In this document: positions 23,136 to 30,085 of the stretch, in pieces
Layout of the letters: every line of letters begins with the position of its first letter
Numbering within the stretch: position 1 is the stretch's first letter
Assembly (NCBI GenBank): GCA_035995425.1
Contig: DASYKM010000188.1
Location: 1 to 33,418, forward strand
Direction: 5' to 3'
Origin: CADEED01 sp035995425
GTDB taxonomy: Bacteria; Pseudomonadota; Gammaproteobacteria; Steroidobacterales; Steroidobacteraceae
DNA length: 33,418 bases
Notes under the pieces: model-generated
Told to the model about the DNA's origin: nothing
The model's input: only the letters and a program-made list of their open reading frames with translations
Database searches by the model: none
Program-made: the position numbers and the translations under genes

Positions 23136-25688
23136 TTACGCGACCTGCCCGGACGGCAGGTGGAAGTCGTCCGAGCCGGCGTCGGGAACGGGCTGCGCCT
23201 GGGCGCCCAGCTCATGACTCTCGAAGTCATCGACGGTAATGAGCTCCATGACCTTGCGATCGTAGTCGCGCAGGCATGCCGCCTCGGTGTCGGAGATGAT
23301 GCCTTGCTGCAGCGCCTGCGCGATCTGCCCGGGCACGTCGAGCGCGGTCACCTTGCCGGTCTTCACGCCCTCGACACGGATGCGTTTCTCGATGGGTTCG
23401 GCGGTCTGCGACAGCACCAGGGCTTCCTGCAGAAGTCCGAGCGGGTTGCCGGGCTCGAGCGTGCGGTACACGAAGCGGCACAGGCGATCGCGCACCTCGG
23501 TCGGGCTGAGCACCGCATCGGCGAGCTTGCGGCCGAGGCGATCGCTGGGGGCCGAGTAGGTGCGGCCCCCCGGAAAAATCAACGCGCGCATGAAGCCGGC
23601 GAGAAACCGGTTGGGAAAGTTGCGCAGGAAGTCGTGCAGCTGCTCCTGCGCCTTGTAGAGCTGGTTGCGGCAGGCCCACTCGACCACCGGCAGGTCTTCG
23701 GCCGGTCGACCCTGGTTCTCGTGATGCTTGAGAACCATGGAGGCGAGGTACATCGCCGAGAGCACGTCGCCCAGGCGCGCTGACAGGTTCTCTTTCTTCT
23801 TGAGATAGCCGCCGAGCGTGAGCATGGCCACGTCGACGGCAAAAGCGAACGACGCGGAGAACCGCACGATGTGCTGGTAATAGCGCTTGGTCTCGCCGAC
23901 TTCCGGCACGCGGGTGAAGCGCGCGTGGGTGAGCGCCATGACGAACGAACGCACGGCATTGCTGATGCTGAAGCCAACGTGCCCGAACAGCGCCGCATCG
24001 AATTCATCGACGCCGGCCTTGCGATCCGGATTGCGCGCCGCCGTCATTTCCTTCAGGACGAACGGGTGGCAGCGGATCGCGCCCTGGCCGAAGATGATGA
24101 GCGAGCGCGTGAGGATGTTCGCGCCTTCGACGGTGATGGCCACCGGCACCACCTGGTAGTTGCGCCCGAGGTAGTTGCGCGGGCCTAGCTGGATTCCCTT
24201 GCCACCGTGCACGTCCATGGCGTCGTTCGACACCTGCCGGCCCATTTCGGTGACGTGATACTTCAGCATTGCGGAGGGTACCGAAGGCTTCTCGCCGCCA
24301 TCGATGGCGCCGGCGGTGACCGAGCGCGCCGCGTCCATGGTGTAGGTGTAACCGACCATGCGGGCGATGACCGCTTCGACCCCTTCGAACTTGCCCACCG
24401 ACATGTTGAACTGGCGGCGGATGCGCGTGTACGCGCCCGAGGCGAATACGCCGGCCTTGGCGCCGCCGGTGGCGTTCGACGGCAGCGATATGCAGCGGCC
24501 CACCGAGAGCTGCTCGACCAGCATGCGCCAGCCCTGGCCCGCCATTTTCGGCCCGCCGATGATGGTGTCGAGTGGCACGAACACGTCTTTGCCCGACAAC
24601 GGGCCGTTCTGGAACGGCACGTTGAGCGGGAAATGGCGGCGTCCGATGTTCAGACCCGCCGTGCTTCGCGGTATCAGCGCGCAGGTGATGCCGTAATCGA
24701 TCTTCTCCCCGCCTAACAACTTGTCGGGGTCGTAGAGGCGAAACGCGAGACCCACGACCGTGGCGATGGGCGCGAGCGTGATGTAGCGCTTGGAGAAATT
24801 GAGCTTGAGGCCGACGATCTCCTTGCCCTGGTACACGCCCCTGCAGACCACGCCGGTGTCGGGCAGCGACGCCGCGTCGGAGCCGGCGCGCGGGTGAGTC
24901 AGCGCAAAACACGGCACTTCTTCACCGCGCGCGAGGCGCGGCAAATAATGATCCTTCTGTTCGGGCGTGCCGTAGTGGTTCAGCAGCTCGGCCGGCCCGA
25001 GCGAATTCGGCACGGCGGTGGTGGCGGCCAACAACCCCGAACGGCTGGCGAGCTTCACGAGCACGCAGGAATGCGCGTAGGCGGAGAACTCGAGGCCGCC
25101 GTATTTCTTCGGGATGATCATCGCGAAGAAGCCCTTGTGCTTGAGGTAGTCCCACACCTTGGGCGGCATGTCGCCGCGCTTGTGCGTGACGTCCCAGTCG
25201 TCGTACATGCGGCACAGCTCTTCGCACGGGCCGTCGATGAATGCCTGCTCCTCGGCGGTCAGTTGCGGCGCCTTGCTGGCTAACAACTTCTCGAATTTGG
25301 GCTTGCCGGTGAACAGCTCGCCGTCCCACCACACGGTGCCGGCCTCGAGCGCTTCCTTTTCAGTCTGCGACATCGAAGGCAGCAGGCGCATGTAGGCCTT
25401 CATGAAAGGCCGCGTGATGATCGCCTTGCGCAGCGGCCGCAGGTTGAACAGCCACAGCGCCGCCAGCAGCACCCACAGGAAACCCTTCCAGATGCCGGCG
25501 GGCGGCGCGAAATACGTGTAAGTGGCGAGCAGCAGCGTGAACACCACGGTGAACGCGATGAGCGGCAGGCGCTTGTACGCCATGAACACGACGGCGGCGA
25601 TGAAGGCCAGCGTGAAGACGGTGCCCACCTTCGCCACGTAGGCGGCGCCGGCGATCAGGGAAAGGATGACCAGGATTGCGCCGAGCAT
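23136..25688 (-). CDS. fadE: Acyl-CoA dehydrogenase FadE
   Basis: This is an 850-residue membrane-anchored acyl-CoA dehydrogenase that catalyses the first step of fatty-acid beta-oxidation (acyl-CoA to trans-2-enoyl-CoA, FAD-linked). Three hydrophobic helices at the N-terminus (about 2-85) are characteristic of FadE. The dehydrogenase part shows FAMIIPKKYGGLEFSAYAHS, FALTHPRAGSDAASLPDTG, the FAD-binding region LPSNATGGAKAGVFASG and the MDVHGGKGIQLGPRNYLGR segment. The C-terminal DUF1974 region completes the protein. Length is close to E. coli FadE (814). The gene begins the long minus-strand run; DUF3667 follows closely. A palindromic ACTATAGT and a GAAAC/GTTTC inverted repeat lie 19-41 bp upstream of its ATG. 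Confidence 0.93.
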   Translation of the reverse strand: MLGAILVILSLIAGAAYVAKVGTVFTLAFIAAVVFMAYKRLPLIAFTVVFTLLLATYTYFAPPAGIWKGFLWVLLAALWLFNLRPLRKAIITRPFMKAYMRLLPSMSQTEKEALEAGTVWWDGELFTGKPKFEKLLASKAPQLTAEEQAFIDGPCEELCRMYDDWDVTHKRGDMPPKVWDYLKHKGFFAMIIPKKYGGLEFSAYAHSCVLVKLASRSGLLAATTAVPNSLGPAELLNHYGTPEQKDHYLPRLARGEEVPCFALTHPRAGSDAASLPDTGVVCRGVYQGKEIVGLKLNFSKRYITLAPIATVVGLAFRLYDPDKLLGGEKIDYGITCALIPRSTAGLNIGRRHFPLNVPFQNGPLSGKDVFVPLDTIIGGPKMAGQGWRMLVEQLSVGRCISLPSNATGGAKAGVFASGAYTRIRRQFNMSVGKFEGVEAVIARMVGYTYTMDAARSVTAGAIDGGEKPSVPSAMLKYHVTEMGRQVSNDAMDVHGGKGIQLGPRNYLGRNYQVVPVAITVEGANILTRSLIIFGQGAIRCHPFVLKEMTAARNPDRKAGVDEFDAALFGHVGFSISNAVRSFVMALTHARFTRVPEVGETKRYYQHIVRFSASFAFAVDVAMLTLGGYLKKKENLSARLGDVLSAMYLASMVLKHHENQGRPAEDLPVVEWACRNQLYKAQEQLHDFLRNFPNRFLAGFMRALIFPGGRTYSAPSDRLGRKLADAVLSPTEVRDRLCRFVYRTLEPGNPLGLLQEALVLSQTAEPIEKRIRVEGVKTGKVTALDVPGQIAQALQQGIISDTEAACLRDYDRKVMELITVDDFESHELGAQAQPVPDAGSDDFHLPSGQVA

Positions 25689-25706
25689 GAGTATGGCCCT
25701 CGTTGC

Positions 25707-25729
25707 GTTTGCGAAACTATAGTCGTTTC
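25707..25729. promoter_or_regulatory. Inverted repeats upstream of fadE (candidate operator)
   Basis: GAAAC (25713-25717) and GTTTC (25725-25729) flank a 7-nt spacer that contains TATAGT, a -10-like element readable on both strands because ACTATAGT is palindromic. A second, overlapping repeat is GTTT-GCG-AAAC (25707-25717). Its position 19-41 bp ahead of fadE fits a repressor site. Half-sites of this type recall PsrA-like fatty-acid regulators, but the spacing does not match the known consensus, so the assignment is weak. Confidence 0.3.
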
Positions 25730-25849
25730 CGCGAGGCCGCGCGCGCGACGCGCTTATGCCAGCACTTCGAAAGCACGCGACTGCGTGGCGATGGCAGGAC
25801 GGCCCGGCCGCACTTGGGTCCGCAGCCCATCAGGCGTAAAAGGAGCCGC

Positions 25850-26608
25850 ATGTCCAATGCCGAGCTTTTCTCGACGGTCGCGCGCGAGTACGCGAATTTC
25901 AGGCCGGGCTATCCACCCGAGCTGTTCGCGTGGCTCGCGCGCATTTCGCCGGCGCGCGAGGCGGTCTGGGATTGTGGCTGCGGCAGCGGCCAGGCAAGCA
26001 CGGCGCTCGCGGAACACTTCTCGGTGGTGTACGCCACGGATGTGGCGCCTGAGCAGATAGGCGCCGCCAAGGCGCATGCCCGCGTGCGCTACGCTGTGGC
26101 GCCCGCCGAACACTCCGGTCTTGCAGGGCAATCCGCCGACCTGGTCACCGTCGCCCAGGCACTGCACTGGTTCGATGTCACGGCGTTCTACGCCGAGGCA
26201 GTGCGCGTGGCGCGGCCAGGTGCGCTGCTTGCGGTGTGGAACTATCCGCGGCCGCGCTTTGTCGAGCCAACACTCGATGAGCGCTTTCTCAAGTTCTACC
26301 GCGAGGTGGTCGGGCCGTACTGGCCGCCCGAGCGCCGGCACATCGAAGCCGGCTATCGCACGCTGCCGTTTCCATTCGAGGAAATCGCCGCGCCTGCGTT
26401 TGGCCTCGAGCTCCAGTGGAATCTCGAGCAGGTCGCGGGCTACGTGAGCAGCTGGTCGGCAACCGCGCGCTATCGCAAGGCTCTCGGCACCGATCCGGTG
26501 CCGCTGCTCGGCGAATGGCTGGCCGCGGTGTGGCCTGGCGAGGGTGGCAGCGTCCCGATCCGCATGCCGATCGGTCTGCGGGTCGGGAAACTGACAACCG
26601 CAATCTAG
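25850..26608 (+). CDS. Class I SAM-dependent methyltransferase
   Basis: This 252-residue soluble methyltransferase has an N-terminal YANFRPGYPPELFAWL helix. Motif I is WDCGCGSGQAS (about 40-50), the SAM-binding glycine loop. An acidic residue ends the next strand (YATDVAP), and the motif IV region is VAQALHWFD. This pattern resembles the small-molecule methyltransferases related to TAM/trans-aconitate methyltransferase and yeast TMT1-like proteins. The acceptor is unknown. The ATG at 25850 has the ribosome-binding site AAAAGGAG 5 nt upstream; the open frame upstream is not supported. It stands alone, divergent from fadE, and its stop codon directly abuts the stop codon of mdh on the other strand. 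Confidence 0.87.
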   Translation: MSNAELFSTVAREYANFRPGYPPELFAWLARISPAREAVWDCGCGSGQASTALAEHFSVVYATDVAPEQIGAAKAHARVRYAVAPAEHSGLAGQSADLVTVAQALHWFDVTAFYAEAVRVARPGALLAVWNYPRPRFVEPTLDERFLKFYREVVGPYWPPERRHIEAGYRTLPFPFEEIAAPAFGLELQWNLEQVAGYVSSWSATARYRKALGTDPVPLLGEWLAAVWPGEGGSVPIRMPIGLRVGKLTTAI

Positions 26609-27589
26609 TTAGATCAGTTCCTTGACGCCGTCGCGCTCTTCACGCAGCTCTTTGTCGGTGGCGTCCATGCGCTTGCGCGAGAACTCGTCCACGGTGAGGC
26701 CCTGCACGATCTTGTAGTCGCCGTTGGCCGTGGTCACCGGATAGGAATACACCACGCCTTCCGGAATGCCGTAGCTGCCATCGGACGGCACGGCCATGCT
26801 GATGAAGTTGTCGGCGGCGGTTCCGAGGTGCCAGTCACGCATGTGATCGATGGCGGCCGAGGCGGCCGAGGCGGCCGACGAAGCACCGCGTGCCTTGATG
26901 ATGGCCGCGCCGCGTTGCTGCACGGTCGGGATGAAGGTGTCTTCGTACCACTTGCGGTCGACGAGGCCTTGCGCCGGCTTGCCGTCGACGGTGCAGAAAT
27001 TCAGGTCGGGATACTGCGTCGAGGAGTGATTGCCCCAGATCAGCATCTTGCGGATCCTGGTCACGTGGCTGCCGGTTTTCTCGGCGAGCTGCGACAGCGC
27101 GCGATTGTGATCGAGGCGCGTCATGGCGGTGAAGTTGCGCGGGTTCAGGTTCCTGGCGTTGGCGCGCGCGATCATGGCGTTGGTGTTGGCCGGGTTGCCG
27201 ACCACCAGGACGCGGATATTGCGATCCGCAACGTCGTTCATCGCCTTGCCCTGGGCGGAGAAAATCTGCGCGTTCGCCATCAGCAGATCTTTGCGTTCCA
27301 TGCCCGGACCGCGTGGCCGCGCGCCCACCAGCAGCGCCGCCTGGCAATCCTTGAACGCCGCGCGGGCATCGTCGGTGGCGACGATCTTGTTGAGCGTGGG
27401 AAACGCGCAATCGTTGAGCTCCATGACCACGCCCGCGAGTTGCGGCAGTGCCGGCGTGACCTCGAGCAGGTGCAGATTCACCGGCGTGTCGGCGCCTAAC
27501 ATCTGGCCGGAAGCGACGCGGAAGGCGAGGGCATAACCGATCTGACCGGCGGCTCCGGTGATCGCGACATTGACTGCGGGTTTCATCAT
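26609..27589 (-). CDS. mdh: Malate dehydrogenase (NAD-dependent)
   Basis: This 326-residue cytoplasmic TCA-cycle enzyme interconverts malate and oxaloacetate. The NAD-binding glycine motif is TGAAGQIGYAL near the N-terminus. The substrate loop is ARPRGPGMERKDLL, with its arginines, and the catalytic histidine is in IWGNHSSTQYP. GNPANTNA and ARGASSAASAASAAIDH are typical of the group of about 326-329 residues found in many beta/gammaproteobacteria rather than the E. coli type. The start is probably ATG 27589 (or the adjacent ATG at 27586); an in-frame start 18 nt upstream at 27607 adds non-conserved residues. The leader carries a U-rich tract and there is no strong SD, so translation may rely on the A/U-rich leader. 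The gene is transcribed alone. Confidence 0.93.
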   Translation of the reverse strand: MMKPAVNVAITGAAGQIGYALAFRVASGQMLGADTPVNLHLLEVTPALPQLAGVVMELNDCAFPTLNKIVATDDARAAFKDCQAALLVGARPRGPGMERKDLLMANAQIFSAQGKAMNDVADRNIRVLVVGNPANTNAMIARANARNLNPRNFTAMTRLDHNRALSQLAEKTGSHVTRIRKMLIWGNHSSTQYPDLNFCTVDGKPAQGLVDRKWYEDTFIPTVQQRGAAIIKARGASSAASAASAAIDHMRDWHLGTAADNFISMAVPSDGSYGIPEGVVYSYPVTTANGDYKIVQGLTVDEFSRKRMDATDKELREERDGVKELI

Positions 27590-27630
27590 GATTGCGGACG
27601 GCCCCAAAAAAGAAAATAAAACGGGCCGGA

Positions 27631-27636
27631 ATTCTA
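27631..27636 (-). promoter_or_regulatory. Candidate -10 element of mdh
   Basis: On the minus strand TAGAAT occupies 27636-27631, placing a transcription start near 27624 and a leader of about 35 nt. The leader includes the U-rich stretch complementary to 27606-27621, a possible ribosomal protein S1 binding region. No good -35 hexamer is visible. Confidence 0.35.
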
Positions 27637-27664
27637 GCAGGGAGGCTGTGCTTCCGCCCCGGCG

Positions 27665-28453
27665 CTATTGATCGGGACCCGCGGCGTAGGCGCGATGTTG
27701 GCGCTTGTATTCCTCGAGCTCGGCACTCGCGCGCGCGGTGTCTCCCGCATTGCGCAATCGTTCGATTTCCGCCAGCCAGGTTTTCGAATCGCGCCGCCAG
27801 GTCGGGACCTCGGTGGACTTCGCAGCGGGCACGGTGACCACCAGCGCTGGCGCGTCCCCAGTGGAGTCAGCACGGCGTGCGCGGGCCATGGCGTCACCCG
27901 CACTGCCCGCGGCTGCCGGCGCAGCCCGGGGCGACGCCGCGGCATGACGATCCGCTTCCTCGCGTGCCACCAGTCCGTCCGCGCTGCTCGCCGGCACGGC
28001 CGAGCGCGGCGCGGGTGCCGCCATCTCGCGCCGGGCGGCCATGGGCTGCGACAGATCGGCCACGGCTTCGCCGGGTGCCGCTGCGTCGCTGACGCGATCG
28101 TCAGCGGACGATGCGGGCGCCATCGCGGCAGGTGCCGGCGACTCCTGGTCTTCGATGCGCTGCGCGACGTTTTGCACCGTGACCTCGGGCATCAATGCCT
28201 TCCTCTTCTGCGGCATCCCCGCTTGAAAAATGACCGTGAACGCCAGCAACAGCGTGGCCGCCAGTGCGACCGGCGTGGCCCACCGCGGGGTGCGAAATAC
28301 ACGCAACGGCTGCTCGGTCTCGATGGCGTCGCGCGCCTGCCGCAACACGATACGGTCGATTTCCGCCGGTGGCTCGAACATGTCGTCCGGCTTGCGGAAG
28401 ATCGGTTTGCGCCGCTTGAGGAAGTCTTCGAATTCTTCGTCGGAGCCGCTCAC
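27665..28453 (-). CDS. Membrane-anchored probable anti-sigma factor
   Basis: This 262-residue protein has a charged cytoplasmic N-terminus (about 1-55, with PPAEIDRIVLRQARDAIE), one transmembrane helix (about 58-78) and an Ala/Pro-rich periplasmic region. The region ends in a helical segment (WLAEIERLRNAGDTARASAEL) like a TPR half-repeat. There is no zinc-binding HxxxCxxC motif, so it is not a classical ZAS anti-sigma factor. The anti-sigma role is inferred from position and topology: it starts with a GTG one base after the stop of the ECF sigma gene, behind an excellent GGAGG ribosome-binding site. The open frame upstream of this GTG lies within the sigma gene and is not real. Confidence 0.72.
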   Translation of the reverse strand: MSGSDEEFEDFLKRRKPIFRKPDDMFEPPAEIDRIVLRQARDAIETEQPLRVFRTPRWATPVALAATLLLAFTVIFQAGMPQKRKALMPEVTVQNVAQRIEDQESPAPAAMAPASSADDRVSDAAAPGEAVADLSQPMAARREMAAPAPRSAVPASSADGLVAREEADRHAAASPRAAPAAAGSAGDAMARARRADSTGDAPALVVTVPAAKSTEVPTWRRDSKTWLAEIERLRNAGDTARASAELEEYKRQHRAYAAGPDQ

Positions 28454-28454
28454 T

Positions 28455-29111
28455 TCAGGCCTCCGCGACGGACATCGCCGCCTTGAGTTTGGCCACCGCG
28501 TAACGCAGCCGGCTCTTCGCCGTCTCGGCGCCCACGCCGGTGACCCGCGCAATTTCCTCGAGCGACAAATCCGATTCCTCGTGTAGTAGATAGACGTCGC
28601 GCTGCTCGGCCGGCAGCGCCGCCAGCGCCGCGCGATAGTGACGCGATGTTTCGGCGCGCGCCAGCGCCGAGTCCGGCCGCCATTCATCGGCCGCCGGCAG
28701 CAGGTCGGCGGCATCGGCGTCTTCGATCCCCATGCCGGTCGGGCGGGCCTTGATGCGCCGGCAGTGATCGATGAAGCAGTTATGCGCCAGCGTAAACAGG
28801 AAGGTGCGGAATTTCGCGCGCGGTTCGTAGCGCGCGCGATTCACGATGACGCGGCTCCACACTTCCTGGAAAAGATCGTTGGCGATTTCGCCATCGCGCG
28901 CCTGGCGCGTGAGATAGCGATACAGCGCGCCGCGATGGCGCGCGTACAGAGTCTCGAAGGCGCGCATCTCGCCGCGCGCGTAGGCGAGCATCAATTGCGC
29001 GTCTTCGTCATCACTCACGACCTCGACTCTACGCGTGGCGCTCGCGCGCGCGAAGCGCGGTGCATTTTCCGGAGTAGTGAGACCGTCCATCGTGATTGTG
29101 GCCGCGTTCAC
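28455..29111 (-). CDS. ECF-type RNA polymerase sigma factor
   Basis: This 218-residue sigma-70-family factor has region 2 at about 50-125 (FETLYARHRGALYRYLTRQ, NDLFQEVWSRVI and FRTFLFTLAHNCFIDHCRR). Region 4 is at about 155-212 (ALAALPAEQRDVYLLHEES, then the helix-turn-helix LSLEEIARVTGVGAETAKSRL). No region 3 lies between, which defines the ECF group. It directs core RNA polymerase to a dedicated promoter set, unknown here. The GTG start at 29111 overlaps the stop of the small upstream gene (GTGA). An ATG at 29090 has no ribosome-binding site, so the GTG is preferred. It sits in an operon with a small exported protein upstream and a transmembrane anti-sigma candidate downstream. Confidence 0.9.
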   Translation of the reverse strand: MNAATITMDGLTTPENAPRFARASATRRVEVVSDDEDAQLMLAYARGEMRAFETLYARHRGALYRYLTRQARDGEIANDLFQEVWSRVIVNRARYEPRAKFRTFLFTLAHNCFIDHCRRIKARPTGMGIEDADAADLLPAADEWRPDSALARAETSRHYRAALAALPAEQRDVYLLHEESDLSLEEIARVTGVGAETAKSRLRYAVAKLKAAMSVAEA

Positions 29112-29317
29112 GGCCGCCTGGCCTCATCGTCAGCGGGTGGAATCACGGCCATCGCGTACAGCTCGCGCTGCGGCGTGATATTCGGAAGCGCATCGGGAGT
29201 CCGCACACAGGTGGCGACGCTGGCGCGCTGCTTTGGCGCCTCCTCATGCACCCAACCGGCGGCCAAGGCGCCATGCGCCACGATAATTCCCACTACAAAC
29301 AATAACCTAGGCCCCAT
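29108..29317 (-). CDS. Small exported protein at the head of the ECF sigma operon
   Basis: This 69-residue protein was not recognised. It starts with a signal peptide (MGPRLLFVVGIIVAHGALA, cleavage likely after ALA), leaving a mature peptide of about 50 residues with one cysteine, several prolines and an acidic C-terminus. Reality is supported by a strong GGGAG ribosome-binding site 5 nt before the ATG at 29317. Its TGA also overlaps the GTG of the sigma gene by 4 nt. Co-translation with an ECF sigma and its presumed anti-sigma suggests a periplasmic sensor, ligand or modulator of the sigma switch; this is inference from context. Confidence 0.72.
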   Translation of the reverse strand: MGPRLLFVVGIIVAHGALAAGWVHEEAPKQRASVATCVRTPDALPNITPQRELYAMAVIPPADDEARRP

Positions 29318-29387
29318 GTTCGCTCCCGGTAAGCGGAATGCCGTCTCTAGGCTTGCAACGCACCAGGAATATTTTTGGGGTTAGGGA

Positions 29388-29426
29388 TTGCTTCTGAGTT
29401 GGTGTTGTAGTTATATATAACACCAA
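29388..29426 (+). promoter_or_regulatory. Promoter and nested palindromic operator of the YtrA-type operon
   Basis: An 8-bp inverted repeat TTGGTGTT...AACACCAA (29399-29406 and 29419-29426) encloses a loop that itself contains the 12-bp palindrome GTTATATATAAC (29410-29421). TTGCTT (29388-29393) can serve as a -35 hexamer with TTATAT/TATATA at 29411-29418 as -10. The arms thus straddle the promoter core, as expected of an autoregulatory site for the GntR protein encoded downstream. The region from 29318 to 29486 is shared with the divergent sigma operon. Confidence 0.6.
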
Positions 29427-29486
29427 CACGTAGAGCGAATCGCAAAGGGCGAGGCGCCACGAAACCGAAGAGATGAGGAGACGACC

Positions 29487-29645
29487 ATGATGACCCTGAA
29501 CCTGAAAGCAGTTGCGAGTGCCTTCGCGGCGCTGGCCCTGACCGTGATGCTGAGCTGGACCTTTGTCGATGCAACGAGCCTGACGAACATGCAGCGCCAC
29601 ACCGGTACCGCCTTCCTGGCGGCCGTCAGCACCCTGGTACGCTAG
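29487..29645 (+). CDS. 52-residue membrane or secreted peptide ahead of gntR
   Basis: This small ORF runs from ATG 29487 (a second ATG follows at once, 29490) to TAG 29645. It has a clear ribosome-binding site, GAGGAG, 6 nt upstream. The N-terminal half is a hydrophobic alanine/leucine-rich stretch (VASAFAALALTVMLSWTFV) that reads as a signal peptide or single membrane helix. The remainder is polar then weakly hydrophobic. I do not recognise the product. It is the first gene downstream of the palindromic promoter and is followed 17 nt later by the GntR regulator, so it is expressed with the ABC transporter. It may be a transporter subunit, a ligand or a sensor peptide; this is speculative. 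Confidence 0.65.
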   Translation: MMTLNLKAVASAFAALALTVMLSWTFVDATSLTNMQRHTGTAFLAAVSTLVR

Positions 29646-29662
29646 GTCAACGGAGCACTCTG

Positions 29663-30085
29663 ATGGACCCGCAGTGGGACGACAGCCAGCCGATCTACCG
29701 GCAGTTGAGTCGCCGAGTGGTCGCGATGATTCTCGAGGGCGTCCTCAAAGAGGGTGACCCGCTGCCTTCGGTGCGCGCTGTTGCCGCGGAATTCCGCGTC
29801 AACCCGCTAACGGTTCTCAAGGCATACCAGCAGCTCGTCGATGCGCAACTGGTCGAGAAGAGACGGGGTCTGGGCATGTTCGTCAGCGAAGGAGCGCGCC
29901 AGGCGCTCCTGAAAGACGAGCGTGTGTCCTTCCTCGAGACCGAGTGGCCGAAGATTTACGCGACCATCTCGCGGCTCGGCTTCACGACGGAAGAACTCAT
30001 GAAACGCGGCGCGAAATCGGCTCTGGCAACGCAGCCGTTTCCGACGCAAATCAAAACAGGTCAAGAAGATGACAGCAATAATTGA
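29663..30085 (+). CDS. GntR-family transcriptional regulator, YtrA subfamily
   Basis: This 140-residue DNA-binding repressor has an N-terminal winged helix-turn-helix (about 10-75). It includes PIYRQLSRRVVAMILEG, LPSVRAVAAEFRVNPLTVLK and the wing EKRRGLGMFVSEGA. A short helical C-terminal tail of about 60 residues follows instead of the large effector domain of other GntR proteins. That architecture defines the YtrA subfamily, which usually controls an adjacent ABC transporter responding to cell-envelope stress or antibiotics. GGAG lies 7 nt before the ATG. The gene overlaps the ABC ATPase gene by 17 nt. The nested palindrome at 29399-29426 is the probable operator. Confidence 0.9.
   Translation: MDPQWDDSQPIYRQLSRRVVAMILEGVLKEGDPLPSVRAVAAEFRVNPLTVLKAYQQLVDAQLVEKRRGLGMFVSEGARQALLKDERVSFLETEWPKIYATISRLGFTTEELMKRGAKSALATQPFPTQIKTGQEDDSNN

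Noticed and set aside
26855..26885. Tandem 9-nt GC-rich units inside mdh
   Set aside because: They encode the alanine/serine stretch that is normal for this malate dehydrogenase group, so they are not a repeat expansion of interest.
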